This document shows, one piece after another, positions 12,955 through 22,318 of a stretch of 36,585 nt of DNA. How positions within the stretch are numbered: position 1 is the first letter of the stretch; each line of letters starts with the position of its first letter. The notes below the pieces were generated by a model. The model was not told the DNA's origin. It ran no database searches and saw only the letters and a list, made by a program, of their open reading frames with translations. Made by a program: the position numbers and the translations under genes. The DNA is taken from NCBI GenBank assembly GCA_004802705.1, contig SGPL01000316.1:1-36585 (forward strand), read 5' to 3'. This DNA is from Bondarzewia mesenterica (Eukaryota; Basidiomycota; Agaricomycetes; Russulales; Bondarzewiaceae).

Positions 12955-13152
12955 GATATTGCATCCACTCCCTATCTGCTCTTGCACTTTTTTTGTCATT
13001 TGGAACTCTATTGCATCTAAGGTTGATTCCTTGCTTGATGTTGCATCTACTCCCTGTTTGCTCTTGCACTTTTTTTGTCATCTGAAACTCTATTGCATCT
13101 AAGGTCAGTTCCTTGCTTGATGTTGCATCCACTCTCTATTTGCTCTTTGCCT
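12955..13152 (+). repeat. 82-bp tandem repeat, about 2.4 copies, inside the nested Helitron
   Basis: Unit starts are at 12955, 13037 and 13119. Each unit begins GAT(A/G)TTGCATC and contains the block GCTCTTGCAC followed by a seven-T run. Units 1 and 2 differ at only a few positions; the third copy is truncated after about 33 nt. This is a minisatellite, a common form of internal growth in non-autonomous Helitrons. Confidence 0.9.
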
Positions 13153-13773
13153 TTATGCTCTCTTTCCGTGCTTTGCTCTCTTTATTTTTGCCACTATGGC
13201 CTCAAGTTGCTATTTTTTTTAGTCCTGTTGAGATCATTCATCACAAGAGCATACATCCTTTTAAACCTCGCACTTATTTCTATGATAGCTTCCTTGCTTT
13301 TAATGATGACAGTGTACATAATTTTGACGTTCATGTTTATGTCTTTGTCTCTTCTAATAAGGTTGTCCCTCATGATAGCCTATATTTTATTTCTATATAT
13401 TTTGATGTTTTTGTATTTGATGATGTAGATGTGTCTGCTGATGTCGACATTGTATTCTCACAGAGCACTGTGCACTCTTTTAGAGCTGATGTTCTTGATT
13501 TATTTATTTGTGAGGTTTACATCAACTTTTATTATTGTTTTCTTTTGCTAATATACTACCTCACAGCTCATGTGACCTTTGCCTTTCAGCGTTCACTTTC
13601 TGGGATATATTCTGTCTACTGGCAAGGCCAATCATACACCTTTCAATATTTTTGCTAATTATAGGTTCAACATGACCATGTTGCAATGGCTTACTACTGT
13701 AGTTTATGACATCTGTGCCACTTTTACCTCTATTTATGAAAAAATTGATATTTCTATCATTCCTAGCAATTGA
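13113..13773 (+). pseudogene. Decayed beta-rich coding remnant carried by the nested Helitron
   Basis: Two overlapping plus-strand frames (13113-13658 and 13579-13773) read as one protein broken by a frameshift near 13590. The first has alternating polar/aromatic strands such as PRTYFYDSFLAFND, NFDVHVYVFV and VPHDSLYFISIYFDVFV. The second continues SVHFLGYILSTGKANHTPFN, then FANYRFNMTMLQWL. The pattern suggests a beta-sandwich or barrel domain, but I do not recognise the family. It could be a captured host gene or a family-specific accessory gene. It has no intact start-to-stop frame, and the surrounding DNA is AT-rich and repetitive. Confidence 0.4.
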
Positions 13774-14403
13774 ATAATGTATAATTACTAAAATCTCTTA
13801 TGCATTATGTAATACAGCATTTTTGTGTATAAACTCCCTTTCTTAAGGTGGTAACAAGCAAATTCTATGCATTAAGAGGTTTGGCATATGCCTCTATAAG
13901 CCAGCAATGTGACATCTAAGACTCTGTAGATATCAATATCATCATCCTGCACACTCCTAAGCAATGCAGCAATAGCATTTGAGAAGCATTAATGACATAT
14001 AGCATATTCACATGTGAGAAAAATGACATGCATAGTGCATCAGAGCATATGCATTAAAGCTAGAAAATTTATCTCGGAAAAAGATTAGCTACATAGAGCT
14101 CCATAAACAAACAGCGTAGCTCGAAAATATATTGTTGCCCACACGCGCCAAAGATATCAGCAACAACATTGTTGAATGTGTGCAGAAACATATAAAATAG
14201 TGAACAAAACTATGCACATGATAAAAGAGAATGCATAATTGAACAAATGATAGCAAAAATATAAACAGTAAGGATGCGAGACCAAACAACTAAATAAGTG
14301 AATACAATGTGTGGAACTAATACTGAATAAGATTGCAGGATAGGAACAAAGCATATTGTGCTTATGTCTTTTTAGATAAGATATTTAACTGTACTACCAT
14401 GGT

Positions 14404-14639
14404 GAGCGTAGCGAGCCAACTTTAGCTTAAAAATAGTGAAATGAAAATATATTAAAATATTTAATTAAGTGTTTAAATTTTAGACTGATATAGTTAAGCA
14501 CAATGCATGCAGCATAGTGTGATCAGTTGATAGAGCATATGACAAGCATTATTAACAACCATGGCCTTTCTGTCTAAATTTTATTCATACATCTCAACAA
14601 TAGATTTTAAGACCACGGCGAGCGTAGCGAGCCAACTTT
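14404..14639 (+). repeat. Direct repeat of a GAGCGTAGCGAGCCAACTTT block near the nested Helitron 3' end
   Basis: The exact 20-nt block occurs at 14404-14423 and 14620-14639, each followed by a diverged AT-rich tail (AATAGTGAAAT...AAAATATTTAA). A third, weaker copy lies at 12743-12762 with the same kind of tail. The core is nearly palindromic (GCGAGCGTAGCGAGC-like) and much more GC-rich than its surroundings. Confidence 0.8.
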
Positions 14640-14740
14640 GGCTCAGAAATAGTGAAATAAATTAAAATTAAAATATTTAACATATTTTATGAGGCTAAAG
14701 GCCTCTCTATTTCCAAATCTCATATTAAGCATTGCTCATG

Positions 14741-14755
14741 CGTGGCAACGCCACG
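14741..14755 (+). terminator. Nested Helitron 3' terminal hairpin
   Basis: Stem CGTGGC pairs with GCCACG around loop AAC. Nine nucleotides follow, then CTAG at 14765-14768 and target T. Compared with the outer element (CGTGAC/GTCACG), the fifth stem base and its partner have both changed, keeping the stem perfect. This is direct evidence for selection on structure. Confidence 0.9.
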
Positions 14756-15554
14756 GGTTCTACACTAGTTGGATAAGATGGACGGTAGCTCGCAAGTGGC
14801 ATGTGAGTGGGCAACATCGTATTTTGTTGGTCTAATGGTTGTGCATGCACATTTATTGCCCGTCTTGAGATAGAAGGGCCAGCCACGGGCGGAGGATCGA
14901 TAGGTGGACCAAAATGTAGCTGTGGAATTGGATCTCGGTAATGCTCGAGGCGCTGACGGCGAATGGTAAGGGATGTCATCTGAAGCCTCATCAGGCGTTC
15001 TCTTTCTCTCTCGGTATGGCGATCACGTTCTGGCGTGTGAGGTAGCGTGTGATTTTCAACGTGATCGTCTTCAGATCTCAAAGACCTTTGTGACAAAGGA
15101 TGCTCATCAGTTGCGCTAATTTTTAACAACAGCATTAGCATCTAATCATGTTGCATTGAAATGAGTATGTGGACTGACCCAGAAGATGCAACAGCAGGTC
15201 TCCAATCATCAAGATACTCCAATTCATCGTCCAAAGGATCGACAGTGTTGTTCCTAGTAACATGCACCACAGTCAGATTGAGCAACATTCAATTCATGCA
15301 AAACAACCCACATTTTTTTAAGCTCTGTGTGGGAAGTGTAGGGAAGGGTGAATGGTCAAGCTCTGAAGAAATCAGGTTTTGTGCGCTTGTCTGTAGGATG
15401 ATGTGCAATATGCAGTTCACCACTCCCCTACATAGAAGGCAAGCCAGGTTGTTTGGCCCTGTTGTATCACGAAGCGGCAGAGGCGTGAGTTTTGGTGTCC
15501 ACTATATCGCGCCCATCTAGTGGGGTGATGATTTTGCGCTGCGTGGGACTCTGG

Positions 15555-15683
15555 ATGTGCTCGTTCCTCGCGCGCGCTTAGTCAGCCGCTCGTCCCTCGC
15601 GGAAACCCCCAGTGCTCGTTCCTCGCGTGGCATCCACGTGGTTCGCGTGGCATTAGGCGCGCACCCCTTCCACTCTGTTTAGA
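15555..15683 (-). repeat. Helitron 5' terminal sequence, copy B, with three iteron-like repeats
   Basis: Left end of the outer Helitron, read on the minus strand from 15683. On the plus strand it shows GCTCGTTCCTCG at 15559-15570 and 15614-15625 and the one-base variant GCTCGTCCCTCG at 15588-15599, spaced 26-29 nt apart. The repeats sit just inside the TC end, where a Rep protein would have to recognise the origin. A role as Rep-binding iterons is inference. Confidence 0.75.
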
Positions 15684-17065
15684 TACTGCTCGCAAAAGCT
15701 TGACTGCTCGCTATAAGTTCGGTCGAAAGCCAGTTAAACACATCTCACGACAGCCCACGACTTTGCCAGTGCTATGGGCAGGTTCTCGAATTCTTAATGG
15801 CATCGGTGCGTGCGTACTTCATGTTCTAGTATTTGTGCAAGCGCCTCCTGCACTCGGCACCTGCCTTTCACTACTGAAGCCGATGAACATTGAAGACAGC
15901 GATTTTGAAACAGGTCTTCTTCATGGAGACATGCTTTTCTACTACTTTCAGTGCTTTTCTGCTGCATGATCTCCATAACGTGTGTTCTTCGACTTATTGA
16001 GGAGTATCATCTTCGATTTTAAGCTGATGGCCAATTCTTCACTAGCTGACCCAATACAGCAATTGCGCGGCGAGTCTTCTCGGTATCATGATCTCATACT
16101 GCAGGTAGGTGAACCCGTCAGCCTCAATTGAGCCTGGAGTTAATCGTAGTCTCAATGATTTTGGCACCATTTCTTGCACCTTCCCATCTTTCTCGGTTTT
16201 TTTTCCTTGCAAGTGATTCAGCAGAGCTTTGTATTAGTCGCAGCACCTCTTGCCTGAATGCCAAGGCCGTGGCATACGCTCGATCAATTCACGTACACAA
16301 CCATGTCTGTTGCCTTGAATTACGCCCAAAGGACGGAGACAACCTCTTCTCTCTTTCCAATTCTTTCACAGGTCTCGACCATCGCATTCGTAAATGAACG
16401 TTCTGCACTACTTGGTCCGTTCTTCCTCACGATCGATAGATGTCACGACCTGGAATGTTCCGTCAGGTTTTTAGAACCGGTCGGCATGTGATGGCGTTCG
16501 TTAGGCAGACTACCAACCGTTGTTGTACAAGTGGTGTTCGGATGAAAGTATGCGTTGCTGACGATGCTGATGGGAAAGGTGTTCGGAACTATACCTCTCA
16601 CTGTCTTGCACCACTCCGGTTACTGTAAGCTAGTACTGTAACAACGCGACCATAGCGCACAGCTACGCCATCGCCACCGTCATTTTTCCATTGTTATCCT
16701 TCATATTTCATTCATAGAAAAGCCCTCAATCGGAGATCTCGACTTTCGCAATTCTAGGTATGTCATTGACGACGCACTGGAACCTACTGGAACATCAAAG
16801 AAGTCACTGATGTATATTAATGGCTTCTAGATATTAGGACTCGCATCAATCACGACTTGAATATCCACATGTCTCCACAGTCTTACATATGTGGGTCGCA
16901 TGCCTATACTGTAATTTGGTATTGATTGCTCGTTGCAAGACGGCGTTGGTATCCCCGAATTCGCAAACTTGCATCACGCTCGCGGCTCCATAAAGTCACT
17001 GTTCACTCAACACTCTATTGCATCCACTCACGCGTTCTTGAATATCACGACCTCTAACTGTCGAA
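15684..17065. other. Intergenic stretch between Helitron and GH71 gene
   Basis: About 1.4 kb. A possible exon at 16030-16102 (ATG, then a GTAGGT donor) and plus-strand frames at 16128-16397 and 16440-16628 are short and do not join into a recognisable protein, so no gene is called. The right part presumably holds the GH71 promoter. The left boundary is the Helitron target site: removing the element joins base 7063 to 15684. Confidence 0.4.
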
Positions 17066-18697
17066 ATGGTTACGCTCGCATTGGGTGCATTGATTTTCAT
17101 ATGCGCTTTCGCGCAACGCTCACGGGCGCAAGACGTCGTTGCTCATTTCATGGTATGCCTTCTGTCAGTAGAGCGAAGTCCTAGACTGAACAGCTGCATT
17201 GTGCTCCCAGGCCCAGAACTCTCATGATTACAGCCTGACAGACTGGACTAACGACATGAACACGGCCATCGCAATCGGTGTCTCTGCGTTCGGTAGATCT
17301 AATCCTTGCTCTATCTTGAAAGGACTTGCTTTAACTCCAAATTCCAGCGTTGAACATCGCGCAGTATGACTATGAAGTAGCCAAGATGGATGATGCTTTC
17401 ACTGTTGCCGAACAGCTTGTTTTCAAGCTCTTCTATTCATTCGATATGTCCTACGACTGGGCAGAGGCGGATATGGTCAGCCTCGTGACGGCGCATGCCA
17501 CGAGTGCCAGTGCGTACAAATGGGGGAATACTCTACTAGTGTCGACGTACTCCGGCGAGAGTAAAGGCGACGATTTCTGGTCGAGTTTCAAGTCAACCCT
17601 CTCATCCCAAGGTATCGGAATCACACTTGCGCCCGCTTTTACCAGTTATCGCGACCCCTCCCTGGCAAATAGCTTGTTGTCCACCTTCCCTTCGATCGAC
17701 GGCTTTTTCAATTGGTGGTCGTGGTGCGCCTTACTTTCTCACCTAAGAACACACCGATGACTAGTGATACTTGATAAGGCCCAATGATGTGAACGCGACC
17801 TTAACTACAGACACCGATCTAGCATACCAGAGTGCTATCAAGGCGAGGAATGGGCCATATATCATGGGTACGTTTGTCTCGCCTAGATATAACGATGCAG
17901 ACATTGATGGAAAGTATAGCCATATCCCCTTGGCAATTCAAGAACATTGACAATGGAGGTGACTGGGTTGAACTGAGCGACACGCTTTGGAATTACCGAT
18001 GGCAGCAAGCAGTCGACGTGAAGCCGGACATCGTCGAGATCGGTAGCAGCACCTTTTATTTTGACTACCTGTCCGAAGATCTGACTCCTTGTTTAACCGT
18101 CCACGTCATCAGTTACCTGGAACGACTACGGCGAGTCCCATTACATTAGCGACATCAACCCCGTCGTCAATCTCGGTGATCAGGCTCCGTTCTACGTCGT
18201 TGGATTCGATCACTCCAAATGGCGCGATGTCGCTCAATACTACATCTCGTATTACAAGAGCGGGACGGCGCCAACCATCATTGTGTGTGCTTTTTTATGC
18301 ATTGTACGGTATTGCACAATACTTATCGCTTTCTTGAGTGCCACAGAAAGACGAGGTTGTCTTCTGGTACCGTGCATATCCCAAAGGTGTGACGTGTAGC
18401 ACCGGAACTCTCCCCCGTAATGCCGCCTTCCCCGCCGATGCCGTCTTCGCCCTTGCGATGTTGAAAGACACTGCGACGATCACACTAGCCATTGGCAGCA
18501 ACACGATCAATTTCACCGCCGGTCCTGGCTTGACAATGAATTCGGTCCCGTTTCCGACGGAAGACCACCAGATTCCCTACGTCGCGATCAGTAGAGATGG
18601 CGCCACTATTGCAGACACGTATGGATCAATGTATGTCAACCAGTCAGGGTGCACGTATTATAACTTTAATCCGTGGGTCGGGTCTGTGAGTGAGTGA
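17066..18697 (+). CDS. Alpha-1,3-glucanase (mutanase), glycoside hydrolase family 71
   Basis: Secreted enzyme that cleaves alpha-1,3-glucan of fungal cell walls. Seven exons keep frame: 17066-17152, 17211-17292, 17348-17723, 17779-17867, 17920-18042, 18113-18282 and 18347-18697, giving 425 residues, the usual length for a single-domain GH71. The N-terminus is a signal peptide (MVTLALGALIFICAFAQRSRAQ) followed by the family opening DVVAHFM. Further hallmarks are TDWTNDMNTAIAIGVSAFALN, FYSFDMSYDW, TYSGES, FPSIDGFFNWWSW, LTTDTDLAYQ, SPWQFKNI, LWNYRWQQAVDVKPDIVEI, then TWNDYGESHYI across the exon 5/6 junction. The C-terminal half is a beta-rich region (KDEVVFWYRAYPK ... VPFPTEDHQ ... SRDGATI). 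It looks intact. No carbohydrate-binding module is present. It converges on the TMEM184-like gene. Confidence 0.93.
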
Positions 18698-19060
18698 GGG
18701 GCGGGGAAACAGGACATGCGTGAAGGAGATACTATGCGCAAGGTTATGTAAGGTAGCGAATTAATCTCCATAGGACGGGCTGGATATTATTCCACCTTTC
18801 TGAATTATGTAGCCATCCCGAACCCCCTCTGCTCTGCAGTGTAAACAATAACGTATAGGCACAAGTATGAAATCTTAGACCTCGAGTTCCAGCTTCGAGC
18901 TTTTAAAGAGCATTGACTGTTGCAAGTAGGAAGACATCCTTGCCCTCAGCATGTAAACAAATAGAACGGTATGAATACACACAAACCAATGTGAAATGTT
19001 AATCGAAGAATAGTTCCAATATGTGACAAATTATAAGAAACAGTACCAACACAAAACAAC
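18698..19060. other. Convergent 3' intergenic region
   Basis: 363 bp between the stop codons of the plus-strand GH71 gene and the minus-strand TMEM184-like gene. It presumably contains both polyadenylation regions. AT-rich, with no frames of note. Confidence 0.5.
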
Positions 19061-21751
19061 TCACGCCCATGGATTCTCCTCCTCAGAAAGATCATGATAT
19101 CGATGCACAGTAACATCAACTCGCGCATGTGCGGGTGGCGTCTCTACTGTGGCAATGATCGTCATATCTTCCACGAGCCTGTCTGCGTCGATATCCTCGT
19201 CCTCTGCGGCTTCCCTTGCCTCCGCCTTGGTCACGACCTGTGCAGGATTTCCAATGTCATCTTCCCTTCTCAGCTGAACCCGCTCCTCTCCTTCCTCCTC
19301 AATCTCTTCCGCAGTATCCTCGCCATGCAAGTATTTCCTCCGATATACCTTTCTCATCCCGAACCCACGCACAGCTGGTTCCCCATGCCTCCGCTCCCGC
19401 TCCATGTCCGCCTGAGCCGCACCTTTGTCTTCAACGACAAGGTCGACAGCATCGGACCTGCGCGACTCGCCTGGGGTCCGAGCAAAAGCCCGGCTGTTGA
19501 CATCAGGACTACTGCTCCCAGAAGGCGGACGAGAACTCGAGTTATGCCGTGAAGAGGAGTTGGGATGCGAGGCATCCTTGGGGGAACCGGAGGTCGAGGA
19601 TGACAAGACAGATTTCCTTTGGGCCTTTGTCCACTTCAGACGCACATCCGCAGGGTCGTCCTTTGGCAAGCGCTCGGCGCCCATGTCAACGATAGATCGT
19701 TCCACTTGGTCATGCGCCTCCCAACTGCCAGGGCTTCGCTTCTGGTCCGAAGCAGCCGAGTCATTGTCGAATCGCGGAATGGCCCGCCTTGAAGATCCAA
19801 CGGCACCATACTTCTGCCCTTGCTTGCCAATGCCCACCCTTCTCCGCTCCCCGAAGCTCGAAAACCATGCGCTCCGTTCATCGCGCAGGATCCGTTCCTC
19901 TTCATCCCACATCTGCGTCCTCGCCGACTCGGAGCTCGCATCGATGCAAGGATAATGGTAGTCTCCAAACAGATACCGTTTACTGCCTTCAAACAATCTC
20001 TCGTCCTCATCATCGAGATCTCCAAACGGCAACTCCAAGCCATCCGCCGCGTTATCCTCGTCGTCACGTAAATCAAGTGCATCGTGAACAATGTCTTCGA
20101 CGTCATCCGACAAAAGTGGCGCATATACCTCTTCATCTTGGTCTCGTCCCGACACGCGCTGAATCGCATTGTCGACACCTCGGCCAACCCATCCCTGTGG
20201 ACTGGTAGCGGGGCGTGGCAGCCAGTATTTACCCTTACCGCCTTTGCTGTATCTCAGACCGGCGCGAATGCGACGCTCGCGCCCCAGTCCCTGATGCATA
20301 TATCCCTCACTCGGCTCGAATTCGCGATAGTCCATGCCCTTGCCACGCAGTGTCGCCTTGCTATCTTCGACGACGTCTTTCAGTCCAAACGCGTCGCGCG
20401 CAGCGTAGAACACAGGCATCCGTCCGACAAACGCAACATGCTTGTCAATGTAATCTGTATATGCGAATGCATACATGTGGGCAATCGCGAAGAGGGGCAT
20501 CTCAAGACATATTAGCGTGTCCGTGAGTCCAAGCGAAATGTGTTCCTTGTCGATGTACGGCCCTAATCGCTTGATGACGCCAGCTGAAACAAGTATAGAG
20601 ATGCCAATGGATTGCCAGAAGGAAAAGAAGAGAATGCCCTTGACGCAAAGAAACTTTGGCACAGGGCTACGCGGGTCAGAATGCAGCAAGTCAGAAGTTA
20701 TTTCTGACAACTCACCGGAAAGGCTTGAGATCATCACTGATGGAAAGCCAGAACATAGCTAAGCAATACAGACTGAGACAGATGCTCGCGTTGTAGATGA
20801 TGCTGATATACAAGTACCCAGAGTCAGCGCGAAGATCGCCTTCGTTGAACTTGCCGACAGCTTTCAAGATTAGAGTCGCCACTGCTAAGAGGGGCTTTAC
20901 CTGTACATATTCTGACATACAGAATGAGTGGCATTTAGTCTGAGCAGTATGGAGACAACATACGCAGGATGCCTCGCTTGAGGAAGAGGAAAGTGTATGG
21001 ATCACTGACATCTAACTCTCGTTGGAAAATGTTCATTGGGAATGGGGGTATTTTGGGAGGTCGACCATGGACAAGTATCAATAGAGAACGTTCACCACCC
21101 AGGTAGGCGAGAAGGAGTTGAAAAAAAGCAATAGATCACAAAGGCCTAATTAAATCGGGTATCAGCAAAGCGCAAAGCAAGAAAGAGAGACGATATACTT
21201 CGTAAATATCACGCACGACGTCAATGACGAAGGCCGCTTCCAGAGAGAATAACGATATAAGGGACGATATCCCGTACAATGGCACCATTACCATGATTCG
21301 TATGACCATCCTGGATGAACCGAAGAAGGATAATCAGTAAACCACCTTCAGTTCTCTGGCACGGCCGAGCCACAACAGCCTTAATCAAGTACCCTGGGTC
21401 CCGCGAGCACAACTCGAGCGCAATGGTTCGAATTGTTCAGCTGTGACTCGACGTGATTGTCTACCAGTATTCGGTTCAAGCTGAGTCTGTCTGCCTTTGC
21501 AACAATACTTCTCAACATACCCCTTCAAGGCCGTCTACAACACGCTGACCTCCACATGAACCCCAAATCAACGAAAGATATACTCACCGCTGCAAAATGG
21601 GTTTCCTGTAATTCTTTAGATGCAGAAAGATTGACATGGCCGATACGAGAGTGGCAATCAACGTCGCTAGTCCCGAGACAACAAGCAGTGTAGGACTTAA
21701 AGCAGAGCCCGAGCCTCTGCCAACATCTGGAGCTTTCTCATAAGAGGTCAT
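19061..21751 (-). CDS. TMEM184 / organic solute transporter alpha (DUF300) family, Hfl1-like
   Basis: Seven-helix membrane protein of the Ost-alpha/TMEM184 family, which includes yeast Hfl1 and plant LAZ1 of the vacuolar membrane. The proposed start is the ATG at 21751. TM1 is LSPTLLVVSGLATLIATLV, followed by LHLKNYRKPILQR, which splices to MVIRIMVMVPLYGISSL (TM2). Then come VIDVVRDIYEAF with GGERSLL, VKPLLAVATLIL, IYNASICLSLYCLAMFW, the family block FLCVKGILFFSFWQS, and LTDTLICLEMPLFAIAHMYAFAY. The last exon (20737-19061) carries a long charged, disordered cytosolic tail of ~400 residues, ending SEEENPWA. Fungal Hfl1 binds Atg8 through its tail; whether this tail does is unknown. An upstream coding exon cannot be excluded, because the frame stays open a little above the chosen ATG. 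Confidence 0.87.
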
Positions 21752-22318
21752 ATCGCTGAAACAGTAGACGAGTGAGAAGATAAGGATGCCAGACCAGAGG
21801 GCTCGCTACAAGTACAGAAGACGACTGGACCAGCGTCAGCGTCTATGGATGAAACTGCGCACTGCGATCATGGAGATGACTTGGAGATGACTGAAAGAGA
21901 CTCGATGAGGTGACAAATGCCACTACGTGAGCTTTTCAAACTCCGAAATGCTTCCGCTTCACTTCACTACATGCAGAGTTTGTAGTAGGACGACTTCAAG
22001 GCAGCACTGGCAGTAAAAGCTCGTTGGCCAAGGTACTCTCCCTTCACATTGTACACTCGACCTCCAGTGGGCTGCTGGTTTGACTTCTTGCTAAGTACAC
22101 AGGCATTCCAACGCAATACTTCTGTCTGAGAGTCAAAGTTCCACAGGATTTTCCGGCTTGTGTCTGTCTATCCTTGCGAGTTCTAGGGCCTACCTCCGCT
22201 AAGTTGGAAACCGCTGACTGCTGAGGCAATCAACCAACCCACCCCCGCTCCTTGACTGGCTTCTCTTGGCTACAGGATCTAGACAGCTCAGATACTTGCG
22301 TTTCTTGAACTAGTCACC
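21752..22318. promoter_or_regulatory. Divergent intergenic region
   Basis: About 570 bp between the minus-strand TMEM184-like start and the plus-strand hypothetical gene. It must carry both promoters. A 61-residue minus-strand frame at 22044-22229 has no features. No TATA box was seen close to either start. Confidence 0.4.

Larger units (their letters stand above)
12080..14768 (+). mobile_element. Nested non-autonomous Helitron, opposite orientation
   Basis: A 2,689-bp element with Helitron ends on the plus strand. It starts TC at 12080-12081 after A (12079), ends CTAG at 14765-14768, and is followed by T (14769). Its first ~105 nt differ from the outer element's 5' end at only about nine places by eye, and its last ~42 nt at about five. 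Both elements therefore belong to one family and the same Rep-helicase could mobilise both. It encodes no Rep or helicase. The interior is AT-rich with tandem repeats and one decayed plus-strand frame. It sits inside the outer Rep-helicase coding sequence. Removing 12080-14768 joins a PSYP-encoding segment to an ISTSALPRP-encoding segment in frame, so the target site is intact and the insertion came later. Confidence 0.93.
7429..15288 (-). pseudogene. Helitron Rep-helicase (HUH endonuclease + PIF1-like helicase), inactivated
   Basis: Replication initiator and helicase of the outer Helitron. The ATG at 15288-15286 has an in-frame stop just upstream, and a 63-nt intron (15178-15116) joins PAVASSG to ATDEHPL. 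An Arg/Glu-rich N-region follows, interrupted at 14769/12079 by the nested Helitron. Next come a zinc-finger-like CSKCHALH (~11550), the conserved NTASYREFRNHIRRYN region, and the Helitron_like_N Rep core. The HUH motif is GLPHMHLLL (~10153-10161) and the paired tyrosines are in KYIHKYIYKG (~9740-9755). The helicase has Walker A SAGGGGKT (~8700-8720), Walker B IIIWDEV, SRDFRQVLPVV, MTINKAQGQS and GQLYVALSRC, and ends LLNHQ at 7429. It is broken by 13 in-frame stops (11607, 11532, 11040, 10288, 9559, 9466, 9388, 9379, 9139, 9040, 8884, 8791, 8461). Frameshifts lie near 10890 and in a 7-base run at 10611-10617. Confidence 0.95.
7064..15683 (-). mobile_element. Helitron (outer), carries a decayed Rep-helicase gene; split by a nested Helitron
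   Basis: Rolling-circle transposon read on the minus strand. The 5' end is TC at 15683-15682, preceded by A (base 15684 on the minus strand). The 3' end is CTAG at 7067-7064, followed by T (7063), matching insertion between A and T. A 6-bp-stem hairpin (7077-7091) lies 9 nt before CTAG, the classic Helitron 3' layout. Between the ends is one long Rep-helicase gene (15288-7429) on the same strand, plus about 365 nt of AT-rich 3' non-coding DNA. Length is 8,620 bp, or 5,931 bp without the nested element at 12080-14768, a usual size for an autonomous fungal Helitron. The gene is broken, so the copy is no longer autonomous. Confidence 0.93.

Noticed and set aside
12955..13152. CRISPR-like array
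   Set aside because: The 82-bp units are contiguous with no unique spacers, and the setting is a eukaryotic transposon.
12080..15683. A 3.6 kb DNA transposon with ~105-bp terminal inverted repeats
   Set aside because: The inverted repeats are the two 5' ends of oppositely oriented Helitrons. Each has its own hairpin-CTAG 3' end elsewhere, no target-site duplication flanks 12080/15683, and no DDE transposase is present.
16030..16628. Possible short spliced gene upstream of GH71
   Set aside because: A plausible first exon exists, but downstream exons do not form a recognisable or consistently phased protein.
19425..19955. 176-codon plus-strand frame opposite the TMEM184-like tail
   Set aside because: Antisense shadow of a charged, codon-biased tail. 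The minus-strand frame joins a recognisable membrane protein.
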